Source: Desulfofustis sp. PB-SRB1 (GTDB lineage: Bacteria > Desulfobacterota > Desulfobulbia > Desulfobulbales > Desulfocapsaceae). Taken from it: a stretch of DNA of 64,000 nucleotides. Below, in pieces: positions 34,821 through 43,797 of this stretch (within the stretch, counting starts at the first letter, position 1; each line of letters opens with the position of its first letter). Location of the stretch: assembly GCA_016722945.1 (NCBI GenBank), contig JAEQMT010000009.1, positions 1 to 64,000 on the forward strand, written 5' to 3'. The notes under the pieces are model-generated. The model saw only the letters and a list, made by a program, of their open reading frames with translations, was not told where the DNA came from and made no database searches. The translations under genes were made by a program, and so were the position numbers.

Positions 34821-35705
34821 ATGAAACAATTGTTTTTTGTACTTGCCGCGCTCGGGTCCATGGCGGGCGCCGCCCTCTGCATGGCGGATGAAGTAGGGTT
34901 GCTCAGCTCCTTTGCGCCGGAATCGTCCACTGCCGCCTACGGCGCCATCAACGAGCAGTTGACCAGCCAGTGGCAGGGCTACGGCGAACCCTTCATCAAG
35001 GCTACCTCGGGGTTGTTTTCCTCCATCTACCTTGCCCTGATACTGGGGATACCGGCTGTTTTTCTGCTTCATTATCTGATTGTCGGCGCCAAGCATTTTG
35101 ATCACTCCGGTCCCGGTGTTCCCTATTTTGGGATAATCAGCCGAATTATCCACTGGATTGCGGCGGTGGCTTTCACCCTGCTGGTCATTACCGGGCTGGT
35201 GATTATTTTTGGCCGCTATCTGGGCGGTGGGGCGCCGATTATGTTCGCCCGCCTGACCCATCTGGTCTCAGCCCTGGTCTTTGCGCCGTTCGGTCTGGCC
35301 ATGCTGGCGATCTGGTTTGTCGATATGCTGCCCGCCTGGCATGATGTGAAGTGGGTTTTGATTCTTGGCGGTTACCTGAGCAAGGAGAAAAAACCGGTGC
35401 CAGCCGGCCGCTTTAACGCCGGCCAGAAGATGTGGTTCTGGTTTGCCACCGCCGGTGGCGTGGTTATGGCCTACAGTGGTTACCAGTTGTACCTGCTGAC
35501 GGCGCCCACCGATCAGCTGCAGCTCTGGGCGCTGGTTCACAACGTTCTGGCCATGGTGCTGGTCGCCTTTTTTCTTACCCATCTCTACATGGCACTGTTT
35601 GCCATTGCCGGCTCTATTCACTCTATGATAGACGGTACAAAGCCGAGTGAGGAAGTGGCGATTCTGCACAGCAGATATCGTCCCGATGGAAGAAATCCCA
35701 TCTAA
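34821..35705 (+). CDS. fdhC: Formate dehydrogenase gamma subunit (cytochrome b556-like)
   Basis: 294 residues from ATG 34821 (a GTG two codons upstream is possible). A signal-like N-terminus (LFFVLAALGSMAGAALCMAD) precedes a periplasmic stretch of about 40 residues and four membrane helices, including IIHWIAAVAFTLLVITGLVI, LTHLVSALVFAPFGLAMLAI and a final pair with LVHNVLAMVLVAFFLTHLYM. The His residues in these helices are heme b ligand candidates. It anchors the complex and passes electrons to the quinone pool. The N-terminal extension is absent from the E. coli protein but common in deltaproteobacterial and epsilonproteobacterial enzymes. Confidence 0.92.
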   Translation: MKQLFFVLAALGSMAGAALCMADEVGLLSSFAPESSTAAYGAINEQLTSQWQGYGEPFIKATSGLFSSIYLALILGIPAVFLLHYLIVGAKHFDHSGPGVPYFGIISRIIHWIAAVAFTLLVITGLVIIFGRYLGGGAPIMFARLTHLVSALVFAPFGLAMLAIWFVDMLPAWHDVKWVLILGGYLSKEKKPVPAGRFNAGQKMWFWFATAGGVVMAYSGYQLYLLTAPTDQLQLWALVHNVLAMVLVAFFLTHLYMALFAIAGSIHSMIDGTKPSEEVAILHSRYRPDGRNPI

Positions 35706-35775
35706 GGGGAAGGCGGGTTACGCTGGTTCCAGGTTGATAAGCAAGGGTGCCGGGGGTGGATATGGGCTGGCGTTT

Positions 35776-36435
35776 ATGACCCCCATAGTCAGCTTTATCG
35801 GCCGTCACAACGCGGGTAAGACCACTCTGGCACGTCGGGTTGTGGCCCATCTGAGCGAGGCCGGCTACCGCGTTGGCGCGGTCAAATCCACCCATCAGAG
35901 CGGCATCAATTATGACCAGGAGGGCACCGACACTGCTGCCTATCGACATGAAGGCGCTGCCGCGATCGTTCTGATGGCGCCTGACCAGACGATAATGACG
36001 CTCACCGGCCGGCAGCAGAGTCTGCTCAGCTTTGTCCATCGCTGTCTGCCGGATGTTGATATTGTCATTGCCGAGGGGTTCAAACACCATCCGCGTATTG
36101 CCAAGATCGAGGTGGCGCGCGGGCCTGGCGAGAGGCTCGGCAAAACCGTGTCCGGGGTGATTGCGGTGGCCACCGATCAGCAGGTGTCAGGTGATTATGT
36201 GTTTCGTCTCGATGAGCATCGGGAGATCGCCGAATTTATTGAAAAACGTTTCCTTCACCCGGAAAGACACCGGCGGATCCGCACCGATCTGCTCATAGAT
36301 GGCCGCGCCATTGTCCTTAAGCCCTTTGTCCAGCGTGCCCTGGCCGGGGTTGTGGAAGGGTTTGCGGAAACCATCAAGCACGGAGAGGCGGGTGAACTCA
36401 TCGAGTTGCGGATCCGTTCGCGTCCCAAGACCTAG
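35776..36435 (+). CDS. mobB: Molybdopterin-guanine dinucleotide biosynthesis protein MobB
   Basis: 219 residues from ATG 35776; the frame is open upstream into fdhC but that part is not conserved. P-loop IVSFIGRHNAGKTTLARRVV (about 4-23), KSTHQSGINYDQEGTDTAAY (about 40-59) and VDIVIAEGFKHHPRIAKIEV (about 96-115) are MobB hallmarks. The C-terminal 60 residues form an extra domain beyond the usual 165-175 residues. MobB binds GTP and aids MobA in adding GMP to molybdopterin, the cofactor form needed by the formate dehydrogenase just upstream. Confidence 0.92.
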   Translation: MTPIVSFIGRHNAGKTTLARRVVAHLSEAGYRVGAVKSTHQSGINYDQEGTDTAAYRHEGAAAIVLMAPDQTIMTLTGRQQSLLSFVHRCLPDVDIVIAEGFKHHPRIAKIEVARGPGERLGKTVSGVIAVATDQQVSGDYVFRLDEHREIAEFIEKRFLHPERHRRIRTDLLIDGRAIVLKPFVQRALAGVVEGFAETIKHGEAGELIELRIRSRPKT

Positions 36436-36476
36436 CCCGCGGTTTTACGACGCCATCATTAATTAGGGAGAGTAAT

Positions 36477-37046
36477 GTGATAAAGACACGTCTCATCACC
36501 ATGGTACTGGCCTGGGTTGTCTGCCTGGTTCCCTGTTCAGCAACCGCTCAGCAAGCTGCTGCTAAAATGCTGCCCGATTTCACCCTGCCGGTGCCCTCAT
36601 CAAGTGAGTATCAAGCCTATCTCGGGGTAACCGGGGCTGACACGGAAGAATTCAACGTTCATGATATTGACGCGGATATCCTGCTGATCGAACTGTTCAG
36701 CATGTATTGTCCCTATTGCCATGCCGCCGCGCCGGCCGTCAATGAACTCTATACTCTGATGCAGCAGACCTCACAATCCGGCCCGCGGATGCGGATGATC
36801 GGGTTGGGGGCAAACAATACCAGATTCGAGGTGGATCACTACCAGCACACCTTCACCGTTGCCTTTCCATTGTTTGCCGACAAGGATATGACCCTTTACA
36901 GATTGCTCGAGGGTGCTGGTACGCCCGGGTTTGTGGGGTGTCGGAAAAACGAGGATGGAAAATTTGAGATCATTGTCCAGCGCTCCGGCGAATTTGACAC
37001 CCCGGAGGGGTTTCTCCAGGAGCTTTTGGAGCGCGCCGGCAGATGA
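36477..37046 (+). CDS. Exported thioredoxin-fold protein with CPYC
   Basis: 189 residues from GTG 36477 behind GGGAGAGTAAT. Signal peptide [20 protein letters not shown]. The mature part has the redoxin opening [10 protein letters not shown] and the active site [20 protein letters not shown] (CPYC). It ends overlapping the next gene by four bases (ATGA). CPYC is the glutaredoxin/DsbA-like dithiol; a periplasmic thiol-disulfide or sulfenic acid reducing role is inferred. Paired with the peroxiredoxin-like protein, it may form a reductase-peroxidase couple protecting the periplasmic formate dehydrogenase. Confidence 0.8.
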   Translation: MIKTRLITMVLAWVVCLVPCSATAQQAAAKMLPDFTLPVPSSSEYQAYLGVTGADTEEFNVHDIDADILLIELFSMYCPYCHAAAPAVNELYTLMQQTSQSGPRMRMIGLGANNTRFEVDHYQHTFTVAFPLFADKDMTLYRLLEGAGTPGFVGCRKNEDGKFEIIVQRSGEFDTPEGFLQELLERAGR

Positions 37047-37651
37047 GAGATATCATGATTTCGATACGCACACTCTTTTTCTTGTTGGTTGTCCCGCTTC
37101 TTGTGTCGGTTGTGCCAAGTCATGCCGGGCTGCGGCCCGAGTCGATCTACCAGACCGGCACTCTGAAGCCCGTCGACAGTATACTTAAGGTTGCGGTGGG
37201 GGACGAAGCCCCTGATTTTACCCTGCCCTCGGTGGGGGGTGATCCGATCACGCTTTCCGATTATCGGGGCACAAAAAACGTCGTGCTCTCCTTTGTCCCG
37301 GCCGCCTGGACGCCGGTCTGCTCGGATCAGTGGCCGGGCTACAATCTGCTGGAGCAGATGTTTGCCGAGCATCAGGCGGTGCTGCTCGGCATCTCGGTGG
37401 ACAATATTCCCACCCTCTATGCCTGGACTGCTGAAATGGGCGATCTCTGGTATCCAATCCTCTCTGATTTCTGGCCGCACGGCGCCGTCGCCCAAAGTTT
37501 CGGCATCCTGCGTTCCGACGGTACCGCCGAACGCGCCCTGATCTTTATCGATTATACCGGCGTTATCCAGCACATCATCGTCTCCGATATCAACGAACGC
37601 CCGCCCCTGGAAGACATCGCCGCTCAACTGGCAAGGTTCCCAAAACCGTAA
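37043..37651 (+). CDS. Exported peroxiredoxin-like (AhpC/TSA) protein
   Basis: 202 residues. Signal peptide [21 protein letters not shown]. AhpC/TSA domain: [20 protein letters not shown], then [19 protein letters not shown] with the peroxidatic Cys in the T-P-V-C context, and [17 protein letters not shown]. No second conserved Cys is evident in the C-terminal half, so it may be a 1-Cys type reduced by the CPYC protein encoded immediately upstream. Acts on peroxides in the periplasm (inference from signal and fold). Confidence 0.85.
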   Translation: MRDIMISIRTLFFLLVVPLLVSVVPSHAGLRPESIYQTGTLKPVDSILKVAVGDEAPDFTLPSVGGDPITLSDYRGTKNVVLSFVPAAWTPVCSDQWPGYNLLEQMFAEHQAVLLGISVDNIPTLYAWTAEMGDLWYPILSDFWPHGAVAQSFGILRSDGTAERALIFIDYTGVIQHIIVSDINERPPLEDIAAQLARFPKP

Positions 37652-37655
37652 AAAT

Positions 37656-37805
37656 GACGGACTCGTAGAGTCAGCCGAGCAGCCTAGGATGACTCAGTAA
37701 AAGGCGCTCTACGAGGATTGTTGATCGTTTTGACCTCAATGGCGCATCGGTTACGTCAAGAAGTCAAAACGATCCTACGACGAAGGACGAGGTTTTTACG
37801 CTATC
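37656..37805. repeat. Possible degenerate miniature element with internal hairpin
   Basis: Begins GACGGACTCGTAGAGTC and ends (opposite strand) GATAGCGTAAAAACCTCG, resembling the termini of the 131-160 bp elements, with an internal perfect 12-bp inverted repeat GATCGTTTTGAC / GTCAAAACGATC (37723-37734, 37763-37774). No target duplication found. It may also act as the terminator region of the operon ending at 37651. Confidence 0.4.
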
Positions 37806-37927
37806 GTAATAAATCGAAGCTTTTTTTAATTGAGTGGGTTCTGCTCCAGATCTCCTCTGGGTGGAGCTTAGATTGTATAGCAGAGTGAAGGTTTGAGACC
37901 GAATGATGTTTTTGAAGGTCTCAATAT

Positions 37928-38299
37928 TTATCCAAAATAGTCTCTTATCCAGATTGACAGTAATCGAGAGGTTATCCAAAGGGCGAATCCCGATGTCGTA
38001 AAATAGACAATGGCGAGCACCCCGTACCATGCGCGTACAACATGACGCCTTACCCGCCGAAAAAATGACCATGATGTGGTGGGCTTGGGAGGAACTGCAC
38101 TGAAGCTTCCCAGAAAAATGTATGTTGCAATGGCCCACACCACGCCGACAAGACTTGGAATAAGATATCGATCCTCTTCATGCGATTGAGAGGTGAAAAT
38201 GATGATTACAAGAGCGCCGGCACACGCCAGTCCGACGGCAATCGTCGGCAGACGAAGAATTGACAGAGCGCGGGCGATCTTTCCCAGTGTATCGATCAT
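37928..38299 (-). CDS. Small four-helix membrane protein of unknown function
   Basis: 123 residues, hydrophobic helices near 17-35 (LPTIAVGLACAGALVIII), 45-68 (LIPSLVGVVWAIATYIFLGS) and 88-115 (WYGVLAIVYFTTSGFALWI). Two basic stretches (FFRRVRRHVVRAW) suggest cytoplasmic loops. Not recognised. Codirectional with gph, 69 bp downstream of it, so possibly cotranscribed. Confidence 0.55.
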   Translation of the reverse strand: MIDTLGKIARALSILRLPTIAVGLACAGALVIIIFTSQSHEEDRYLIPSLVGVVWAIATYIFLGSFSAVPPKPTTSWSFFRRVRRHVVRAWYGVLAIVYFTTSGFALWITSRLLSIWIRDYFG

Positions 38300-38368
38300 G
38301 TATGCAACATTTCTTGAAAATTCGCAGGTGCCGATCGCTGCATCTGAATTTTACGGGGACGCAATATT

Positions 38369-39028
38369 TTATGTAAGATAGTCAAGCAGTTCTTCCGGCT
38401 TGTTCAGTATCCGGTGGGCGCCGGTTTCGCGAAGTTCCCTGGTGGGGCGAAATCCCCAGGACACCCCGATGGTGAGAACACCGGCGCGGCGTCCGGTGAG
38501 CATGTCCGTTGACGAATCACCCACATAGGCTACCTGGGACGGGGTGAGGCCTAAAAGTTTGATGATTTCCAACAGGCCGGATGGATCCGGTTTTCTGGGA
38601 ACATGCTGCCGCTGGCCGAAGCAGCACTCGAAAAGGTCTGGGGCGAAAAAATAGCTGTTGAACTGCTGGGTAAATTCATCGGGTTTGTTGGACAAAATTG
38701 CCAGACGCACGCCTGCTTCTTTGAGCTTGTGCAGGGTTTCAGGAATACCTGGATAGAGATATGCGCTGTCTCGCCACTTTTGCCCGTAGATCTCTCTAAA
38801 CCGTTGCCGGCAGCTCTCAAGAATCGGTGCCGGGGTGTCGGGCGGGCAGGCCCGTCGGATCAGGGTGACGAGTCCGTCACCGATGAAATGGCGATACGCA
38901 TCGATCGGGTGTTCGGGCAGGCTATGCTCGCCAAGTGCGCTGTTGAGTGTAGCGGCGAGCCCGTCAAGGGTGTTGACCAGGGTTCCGTCAAGATCGAAAA
39001 TACATCCATCAACTGCTTGTTTTTTCAT
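38369..39028 (-). CDS. gph: HAD-family phosphoglycolate phosphatase
   Basis: 219 residues. HAD motif I IFDLDGTLVNTLDGL (Asp nucleophile and general acid), cap with HFIGDGLVTLIRRACPPDTP, motif II VRLAILSNKPDEFTQQ, motif III Lys in the PRKPDPSGL context, motif IV AYVGDSSTDMLTGRRAG. It hydrolyses 2-phosphoglycolate, a by-product of DNA repair or oxygenation; substrate assignment within the HAD family is by overall similarity only. Its start lies 44 bp from the first of two tandem miniature elements. Confidence 0.85.
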   Translation of the reverse strand: MKKQAVDGCIFDLDGTLVNTLDGLAATLNSALGEHSLPEHPIDAYRHFIGDGLVTLIRRACPPDTPAPILESCRQRFREIYGQKWRDSAYLYPGIPETLHKLKEAGVRLAILSNKPDEFTQQFNSYFFAPDLFECCFGQRQHVPRKPDPSGLLEIIKLLGLTPSQVAYVGDSSTDMLTGRRAGVLTIGVSWGFRPTRELRETGAHRILNKPEELLDYLT

Positions 39029-39072
39029 TGCGCGTTCTCTGCGATATTTACTGTTTCTCTCGCATATGGTCT

Positions 39073-39203
39073 GATGGCGTCATAAAACTTCGCTTTACGC
39101 CGTCGATGCATCGCGTTGACTTCCAGACATAGCATGTGTACGCCTGCGAGAGCAAAATACTGAGCCATCCTTAACCGCAAGATCGAATTTTTACCAGAGC
39201 ATC
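39073..39203. mobile_element. Miniature element, degenerate copy (first of tandem pair)
   Basis: 131 bp between 7-bp copies of ATGGTCT (39066-39072 and 39204-39210). Ends GATGGCGTCATAAAACTT and, opposite strand, GATGCTCTGGTAAAAATTC are diverged forms of the family termini. No ORF. Confidence 0.65.
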
Positions 39204-39210
39204 ATGGTCT

Positions 39211-39343
39211 GATGCTTTCGTAAAAACCAATATACCAGTCATAACGGAGTTGACCTGACATTCATAATTAATTGAAATCACTGGATTCCCGCTTTCGCGG
39301 GAATGACGGTAGCAAGCAATTTTGAGGTTTTTACGAGTTCATC
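39211..39343. mobile_element. Miniature element (second of tandem pair)
   Basis: 133 bp between ATGGTCT at 39204-39210 and 39344-39350. Ends GATGCTTTCGTAAAAACC and, opposite strand, GATGAACTCGTAAAAACCTC. The core contains GGATTCCCGCTTTCGCGGGA, a strong hairpin. It differs from 46330-46462 at only about four positions. Termini match the IS1182-type element at 11628-13558. Confidence 0.85.
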
Positions 39344-39409
39344 ATGGTCTGATAGTGCTGAAATGTATAGAGAGTATCTTTTTTTTCATAGCCATCACAA
39401 CAAAGGAAT

Positions 39410-40780
39410 ATGAAACCCTACATCACGGATGCCGAAATTTCACCGGCCGGTCAGCTGGAATCGCTGTCCCGGTTTGAAGTAAACCATATTATGGGCACCA
39501 GCACCGGAGAGTTGGCCGATATCTTCCGGAGCTGCTCGCTTGCGGTGCTCAACAGCGGCGACTTGATTGATGACGGCGCCGAACTGCTTGCCCACTATGC
39601 CGATTTTTCCATTGAAGTGATAAAGAACCAGCGGGGCATTGAGCTTGCCCTGAAAAATGCACCGGCCCATGCCTTTGTCGACGGTGAGCTGATCACCGGG
39701 ATCAATGAGCATCTTTTTTCGGTGCTGCGCGACGTCATCTATGCCCATGATAAATTCATCAACGTGCGCTGGTTCGACCAGGAGAAGTCGCCCGATATTA
39801 CCAATTTTGTTTTCCACATGTTGCGCAACGCCGGGGTCTTTACGCCCGGGCAGAAGCCCGACATGGTGGTCTGCTGGGGCGGTCATTCGATCAGCCGGGA
39901 AGAGTATGATTACACCAAGGAGGTGGGCTATCAACTGGGCCTGCGTGGCCTGCAGATCTGCACCGGTTGCGGCCCCGGTGCCATGAAGGGACCGATGAAG
40001 GGCGCCACCATCGGCCACGCCAAACAACGCACCGGGCCGGGCCGTTATCTCGGCATCACCGAGCCGGGCATTATTGCCGCTGAATCACCAAATCCCATCG
40101 TCAATAAGCTGGTGATCATGCCCGATATTGAAAAGCGCCTTGAGGCCTTTGTCAGAACCGGTCACGGCATTGTGGTGTTCCCCGGCGGGGTCGGCACCAC
40201 CGAAGAGATTCTCTACATCCTCGGCATCCTGCTGCATCCCGACAATATCGATATGCCGTTTCCACTGGTCTTTACCGGGCCGCGCTCGGCGGAACACTAT
40301 TTCAACGAGATTAACCAGTTTATCGTAGACACCCTCGGTCTTGAAGCACAGCAGCGATATCGGATCATCATCGACGACCCCAAGCGGGTTGCCATCGAAA
40401 TGAAGCGAGGGATAAGCAGCGTAGAGGAGTATCGGCTGCGCAGCGGGGACGCCTATCACTATAACTGGTCGCTCACCATCGACGAGTTGTTTCAACAGCC
40501 CTTTGACCCGACCCACGAACACATGGCCGATCTGCAATTACACAGGAATCAGGACAGCCACACCCTGGCGGCACATCTGAGACGAGCGTTTTCCGGTGTG
40601 GTGGCGGGCAACGTGAAAGAGGAGGGGATTTGCGCCATCAGGCAGCACGGCCCCTTCGAGCTGCGCGGTGAGTCAAACATCATGGCGGCCATGGATTCGC
40701 TGCTGCAGACTTTCATCGAGCAGGACAGGATGAAACTGCCCGGCTCAACCTACCGACAGTGCTACCATATCCATAGGTAA
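39410..40780 (+). CDS. ppnN: Pyrimidine/purine-5'-nucleotide nucleosidase PpnN
   Basis: 456 residues, the length of E. coli PpnN (YgdH). N-terminal domain with VNHIMGTSTGELADIFRSCS. The central LOG-type Rossmann domain carries VVCWGGHSISREEYDYTKEV, QICTGCGPGAMKGPMKGA and the catalytic GHGIVVFPGGVGTTEEILYI (PGG-x-G-T-x-x-E). C-terminal PpnN-specific domain (LRRAFSGVVAGNVKEEGICA). It cleaves nucleotide monophosphates to base and ribose 5-phosphate, and in E. coli it is regulated by (p)ppGpp. Monocistronic; the tandem miniature elements lie just upstream of its start. Confidence 0.93.
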   Translation: MKPYITDAEISPAGQLESLSRFEVNHIMGTSTGELADIFRSCSLAVLNSGDLIDDGAELLAHYADFSIEVIKNQRGIELALKNAPAHAFVDGELITGINEHLFSVLRDVIYAHDKFINVRWFDQEKSPDITNFVFHMLRNAGVFTPGQKPDMVVCWGGHSISREEYDYTKEVGYQLGLRGLQICTGCGPGAMKGPMKGATIGHAKQRTGPGRYLGITEPGIIAAESPNPIVNKLVIMPDIEKRLEAFVRTGHGIVVFPGGVGTTEEILYILGILLHPDNIDMPFPLVFTGPRSAEHYFNEINQFIVDTLGLEAQQRYRIIIDDPKRVAIEMKRGISSVEEYRLRSGDAYHYNWSLTIDELFQQPFDPTHEHMADLQLHRNQDSHTLAAHLRRAFSGVVAGNVKEEGICAIRQHGPFELRGESNIMAAMDSLLQTFIEQDRMKLPGSTYRQCYHIHR

Positions 40781-40993
40781 GCAATATACCACTATTTCTC
40801 TGGGGCAAATCTCAAGAGAGATGTCCTTTCAGGGTCTTTTCCGGGGACAGTGTATATGTTGGGGAAAATCATGGTGCGCCTATCTTCTCCACGCCATGAT
40901 TTCATCCACAGGCGGTAATATTGGCCCTTGCGCCCACGGTAAAAAGAGAATAATGAGAGGGGCTGGACTGATTATGAACTTCATATATAAGTT

Positions 40994-41899
40994 ATGAAAA
41001 AGATTCGTTTCTATCTTGAATATAAACTGCTGGTGATGCTCGGCTGGATTATCCGGCGATTGCCCCGCAGCGGTGTGATGGTGCTTGGCAGGCGGGCCGG
41101 AGATCTGATCTACTATCTGGTTCCCATCCGCAAAACCGTTACACTGGACCATCTGCGCAGGGCATTTCCGGAGAAAACGGAACAGGAAATACGGGTCATT
41201 GGTCGCCAGGCGTATCAGAATCTGGCAACGCTTTGTTTTGAGCACATCTGTATTTCCTATATGGATAAAGAGGAGTTACTGAAGTTTGTCAGATTTGAAG
41301 GAAAAGAGGTGTTGGATACAGCCTTCGACCGGGGTAAAGGGGTTATCTTCGTGGGTGGGCACTTCGGCAATTGGGAATACATGGGCGGCGCCACCAGCGT
41401 CCAGGGATATCCTATCGCCTATGTGGTTGCCCACATAGCAAACCCCTATATCGATGAGCGGGTAAACGGCCATCGGGAAAAAATGGGGGTAACCATTTTG
41501 TCCAAGGGGATGTCGGTGCGCGGTGTCCTGAAAACTCTGCGCGGCAACGGCGGGATGGCCATTTTGATCGATCAGGACTCAGGTCGCAACGGAATCTTCG
41601 TGGATTATTTCGGCAGGCTCTGCTCCACTCCCAGGGGACCGGCCTTGTTTGCCCTGAAAACCGGGGCGGCGCTCGTCTACGTTTCCTCCGTACGCGGCGA
41701 TGACGGTGTCATTACCTGTGCATTTGAAGATATTGAGATCGACTACGAGGCGGGAGATACCGAAGAAAATATCCATGCCATTATCCAACGCTGTACCCTC
41801 ATGCTGGAAAACAGTGTACGCCAACATCCCGGTCAGTGGTTCTGGATGCACCGGCGCTGGAAGACGAGACCGGAAGAAATCCCCGCCGAGTCGCATTAG
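40994..41899 (+). CDS. Lysophospholipid acyltransferase-type lipid A acyltransferase (LpxL/HtrB family)
   Basis: 301 residues. Membrane-proximal N-terminus (KLLVMLGWIIRRLPRSGVMV). The catalytic H-x4-D/E motif is VGGHFGNWEYMGGATSVQGY (His, then Glu), followed by GGMAILIDQDSGRNGIFVDY and FGRLCSTPRGPALFALKTGA, all typical of late lipid A acyltransferases. C-terminal PGQWFWMHRRWKTRP is the family end motif. It adds a secondary acyl chain to lipid A at the inner membrane. 50 bp upstream of msbA, the flippase for the same product. Confidence 0.9.
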   Translation: MKKIRFYLEYKLLVMLGWIIRRLPRSGVMVLGRRAGDLIYYLVPIRKTVTLDHLRRAFPEKTEQEIRVIGRQAYQNLATLCFEHICISYMDKEELLKFVRFEGKEVLDTAFDRGKGVIFVGGHFGNWEYMGGATSVQGYPIAYVVAHIANPYIDERVNGHREKMGVTILSKGMSVRGVLKTLRGNGGMAILIDQDSGRNGIFVDYFGRLCSTPRGPALFALKTGAALVYVSSVRGDDGVITCAFEDIEIDYEAGDTEENIHAIIQRCTLMLENSVRQHPGQWFWMHRRWKTRPEEIPAESH

Positions 41900-41949
41900 A
41901 GGGGCACCCCCAGGCGCACCACACGTCCGATTTTTCATCGATCACCATC

Positions 41950-43677
41950 ATGACTAACAAAGAATTTTTTTCTCGTCTGTACCAGACCATCAGACCGTAT
42001 CAAACCATGATGATCGTCTCTATGGTTTCCATGGTGGTGGTGGCCCTGCTTACCGGCGCCCAGACCTATATGCTCAAGCCGCTGGTCGACGATATCTTTA
42101 TCGCCAAGAGCAAACATCTGCTCCTTCCCCTTGCGGCAACCCTTATTGTCGTGTTTGGTGTGAAAGGTCTGTTTTACTACACTTACAATTTTTTACTCGA
42201 GCAGATTGGTCTGTTGGTGATCCGCGATTTCCGCGCCGCAATTTTCGCCCACATTCATCGACAGCCGCTCTCATTTTTTAGCACCTATCCCACCGGCACC
42301 CTGATTTCACGCATCATCTCAGATGTCAACCTGATGCAGCATGCCGTTTCGACCTCACTGGTTGGCATCTTACGTGATTTGTGCACAGTGGTGGTAATGC
42401 TCGGAATCGTCTTTTACCTCAACTGGCAGCTGGCCCTGTTTTGTTTGCTGTTTTTCCCTATCGTTGGGTATCCCCTTGTAAAATTCGGCAAAATTTTCCG
42501 CCGCCTCAGCACCTCGGCCCAGGAGCAGACCGCTCATCTTACCAATATTTTATTTGAGACCATCACCGGCAACCGCATCGTCAAGGCCTTTAACATGGAG
42601 GAGCATGAAAACAGGCGTTTTGACAAGCAACTCTCATCGCTGGTCGACGTCACCATCGCCGATGCAAGATTTCGCTGCCTGCAGCATCCGGTTTTGGAGT
42701 TTATTGGTGGGGTGGGAATGGCCATATTTCTGGTGGTTGCCGGGCATCTGGTGCTTGCCGGCACGATGACCGCCGGAGATTTCTTTACTCAGATCGCCTG
42801 TCTGTTTGCGGCTTATGATCCCATCAAGCGGGTGGGGCGGATAAACTCTACCATGCAGCAGGGAATCGCAGCGGCGACAAGGGTCTTTGAGATTCTCGAC
42901 ACAGAGCCTGAGATCGCCGACACCCCGGGTGTGAAAGCGCTGCCGCCATTTCGTGCGAGGATCAGCTTTGATCAGGTTGATTTCTGGTACGATGACAAGA
43001 CCCACGCCCTCAAATCCGTATCTCTCGTCGTGCCCGCCGGCCAGACCCTCGCTATCGTCGGTCACAGCGGCAGCGGTAAAACGACGCTTACCAACCTGAT
43101 CCCTCGGTTTCTCGATGTTACCGGCGGGTCAATAAGTATCGACGGAGTTGATATCAGAGACGTTTCCATGCATTCGCTGCGCAGTCAGATCGCCATCGTC
43201 ACCCAGCAGACCATTTTGTTCAACGAAACGGTGCGCAACAACATCGCCTACGGTTCCATGGAAGCCGGTGACGAGGCGGTCGCCGCCGCCGCTGAAGCGG
43301 CTCACGCTCTATCCTTTATCACGGCCCTGCCGGATGGGTTTAATACCGTGATCGGTGAGGGCGGGGCGCGGCTTTCCGGGGGTGAGCGTCAGCGTATTTC
43401 CATTGCCCGGGCGATCCTCAAAAACGCGCCGATCCTGATCCTTGACGAGGCCACCTCGTCTCTTGATACCGAATCGGAGCGGGAGGTGCAGTCCGCCCTG
43501 GAAAACCTCATGAAAAACAGAACCACCTTCGTCATCGCCCACCGCCTCTCCACCATCAAGAACGCCGATCGTATCATCGTCATGAAACAGGGTTCAATCG
43601 TCGAAGAGGGAACCCACGATGTGCTCATCGAGAAAAAAGGCGATTACGAGGCCCTCTACAGCATGCAGTACCGGTAG
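41950..43677 (+). CDS. msbA: Lipid A export ABC transporter MsbA
   Basis: 575 residues from ATG 41950; the open frame further upstream overlaps the acyltransferase and is not conserved. An ABC exporter half: six helices in 1-310, then NBD with Walker A IVGHSGSGKTTLTNLIPRFL, Q-loop IAIVTQQTILFNETVRNNIA, signature RLSGGERQRISIARAILKNA, Walker B ILILDEATSSLDTESEREVQ and H-loop TTFVIAHRLSTIKNADRIIV. It acts as a homodimer flipping lipid A-core to the periplasmic leaflet. The upstream acyltransferase supports this substrate. Confidence 0.93.
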   Translation: MTNKEFFSRLYQTIRPYQTMMIVSMVSMVVVALLTGAQTYMLKPLVDDIFIAKSKHLLLPLAATLIVVFGVKGLFYYTYNFLLEQIGLLVIRDFRAAIFAHIHRQPLSFFSTYPTGTLISRIISDVNLMQHAVSTSLVGILRDLCTVVVMLGIVFYLNWQLALFCLLFFPIVGYPLVKFGKIFRRLSTSAQEQTAHLTNILFETITGNRIVKAFNMEEHENRRFDKQLSSLVDVTIADARFRCLQHPVLEFIGGVGMAIFLVVAGHLVLAGTMTAGDFFTQIACLFAAYDPIKRVGRINSTMQQGIAAATRVFEILDTEPEIADTPGVKALPPFRARISFDQVDFWYDDKTHALKSVSLVVPAGQTLAIVGHSGSGKTTLTNLIPRFLDVTGGSISIDGVDIRDVSMHSLRSQIAIVTQQTILFNETVRNNIAYGSMEAGDEAVAAAAEAAHALSFITALPDGFNTVIGEGGARLSGGERQRISIARAILKNAPILILDEATSSLDTESEREVQSALENLMKNRTTFVIAHRLSTIKNADRIIVMKQGSIVEEGTHDVLIEKKGDYEALYSMQYR

Positions 43678-43797
43678 ATCGGCATAAAGGGCATTGCGCC
43701 GTCTTGGCCGGAGTCGAAGTACACACTATCGTGCCTAGCCACTAAAGGAGTGGGCATGGTGATGACTTTGATGTGGCGCTTGATCAAGTCCGGCGGG

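Noticed and set aside
37656-37805. Confident assignment as a member of the miniature-element family
   Set aside because: Only the outer 10-15 bases resemble the family, there is no duplication, and the inner hairpin differs; left as a low-confidence repeat.
41836-41949. Extended N-terminus for MsbA
   Set aside because: Overlaps the acyltransferase coding end and is not hydrophobic or conserved; ATG 41950 gives the usual length.
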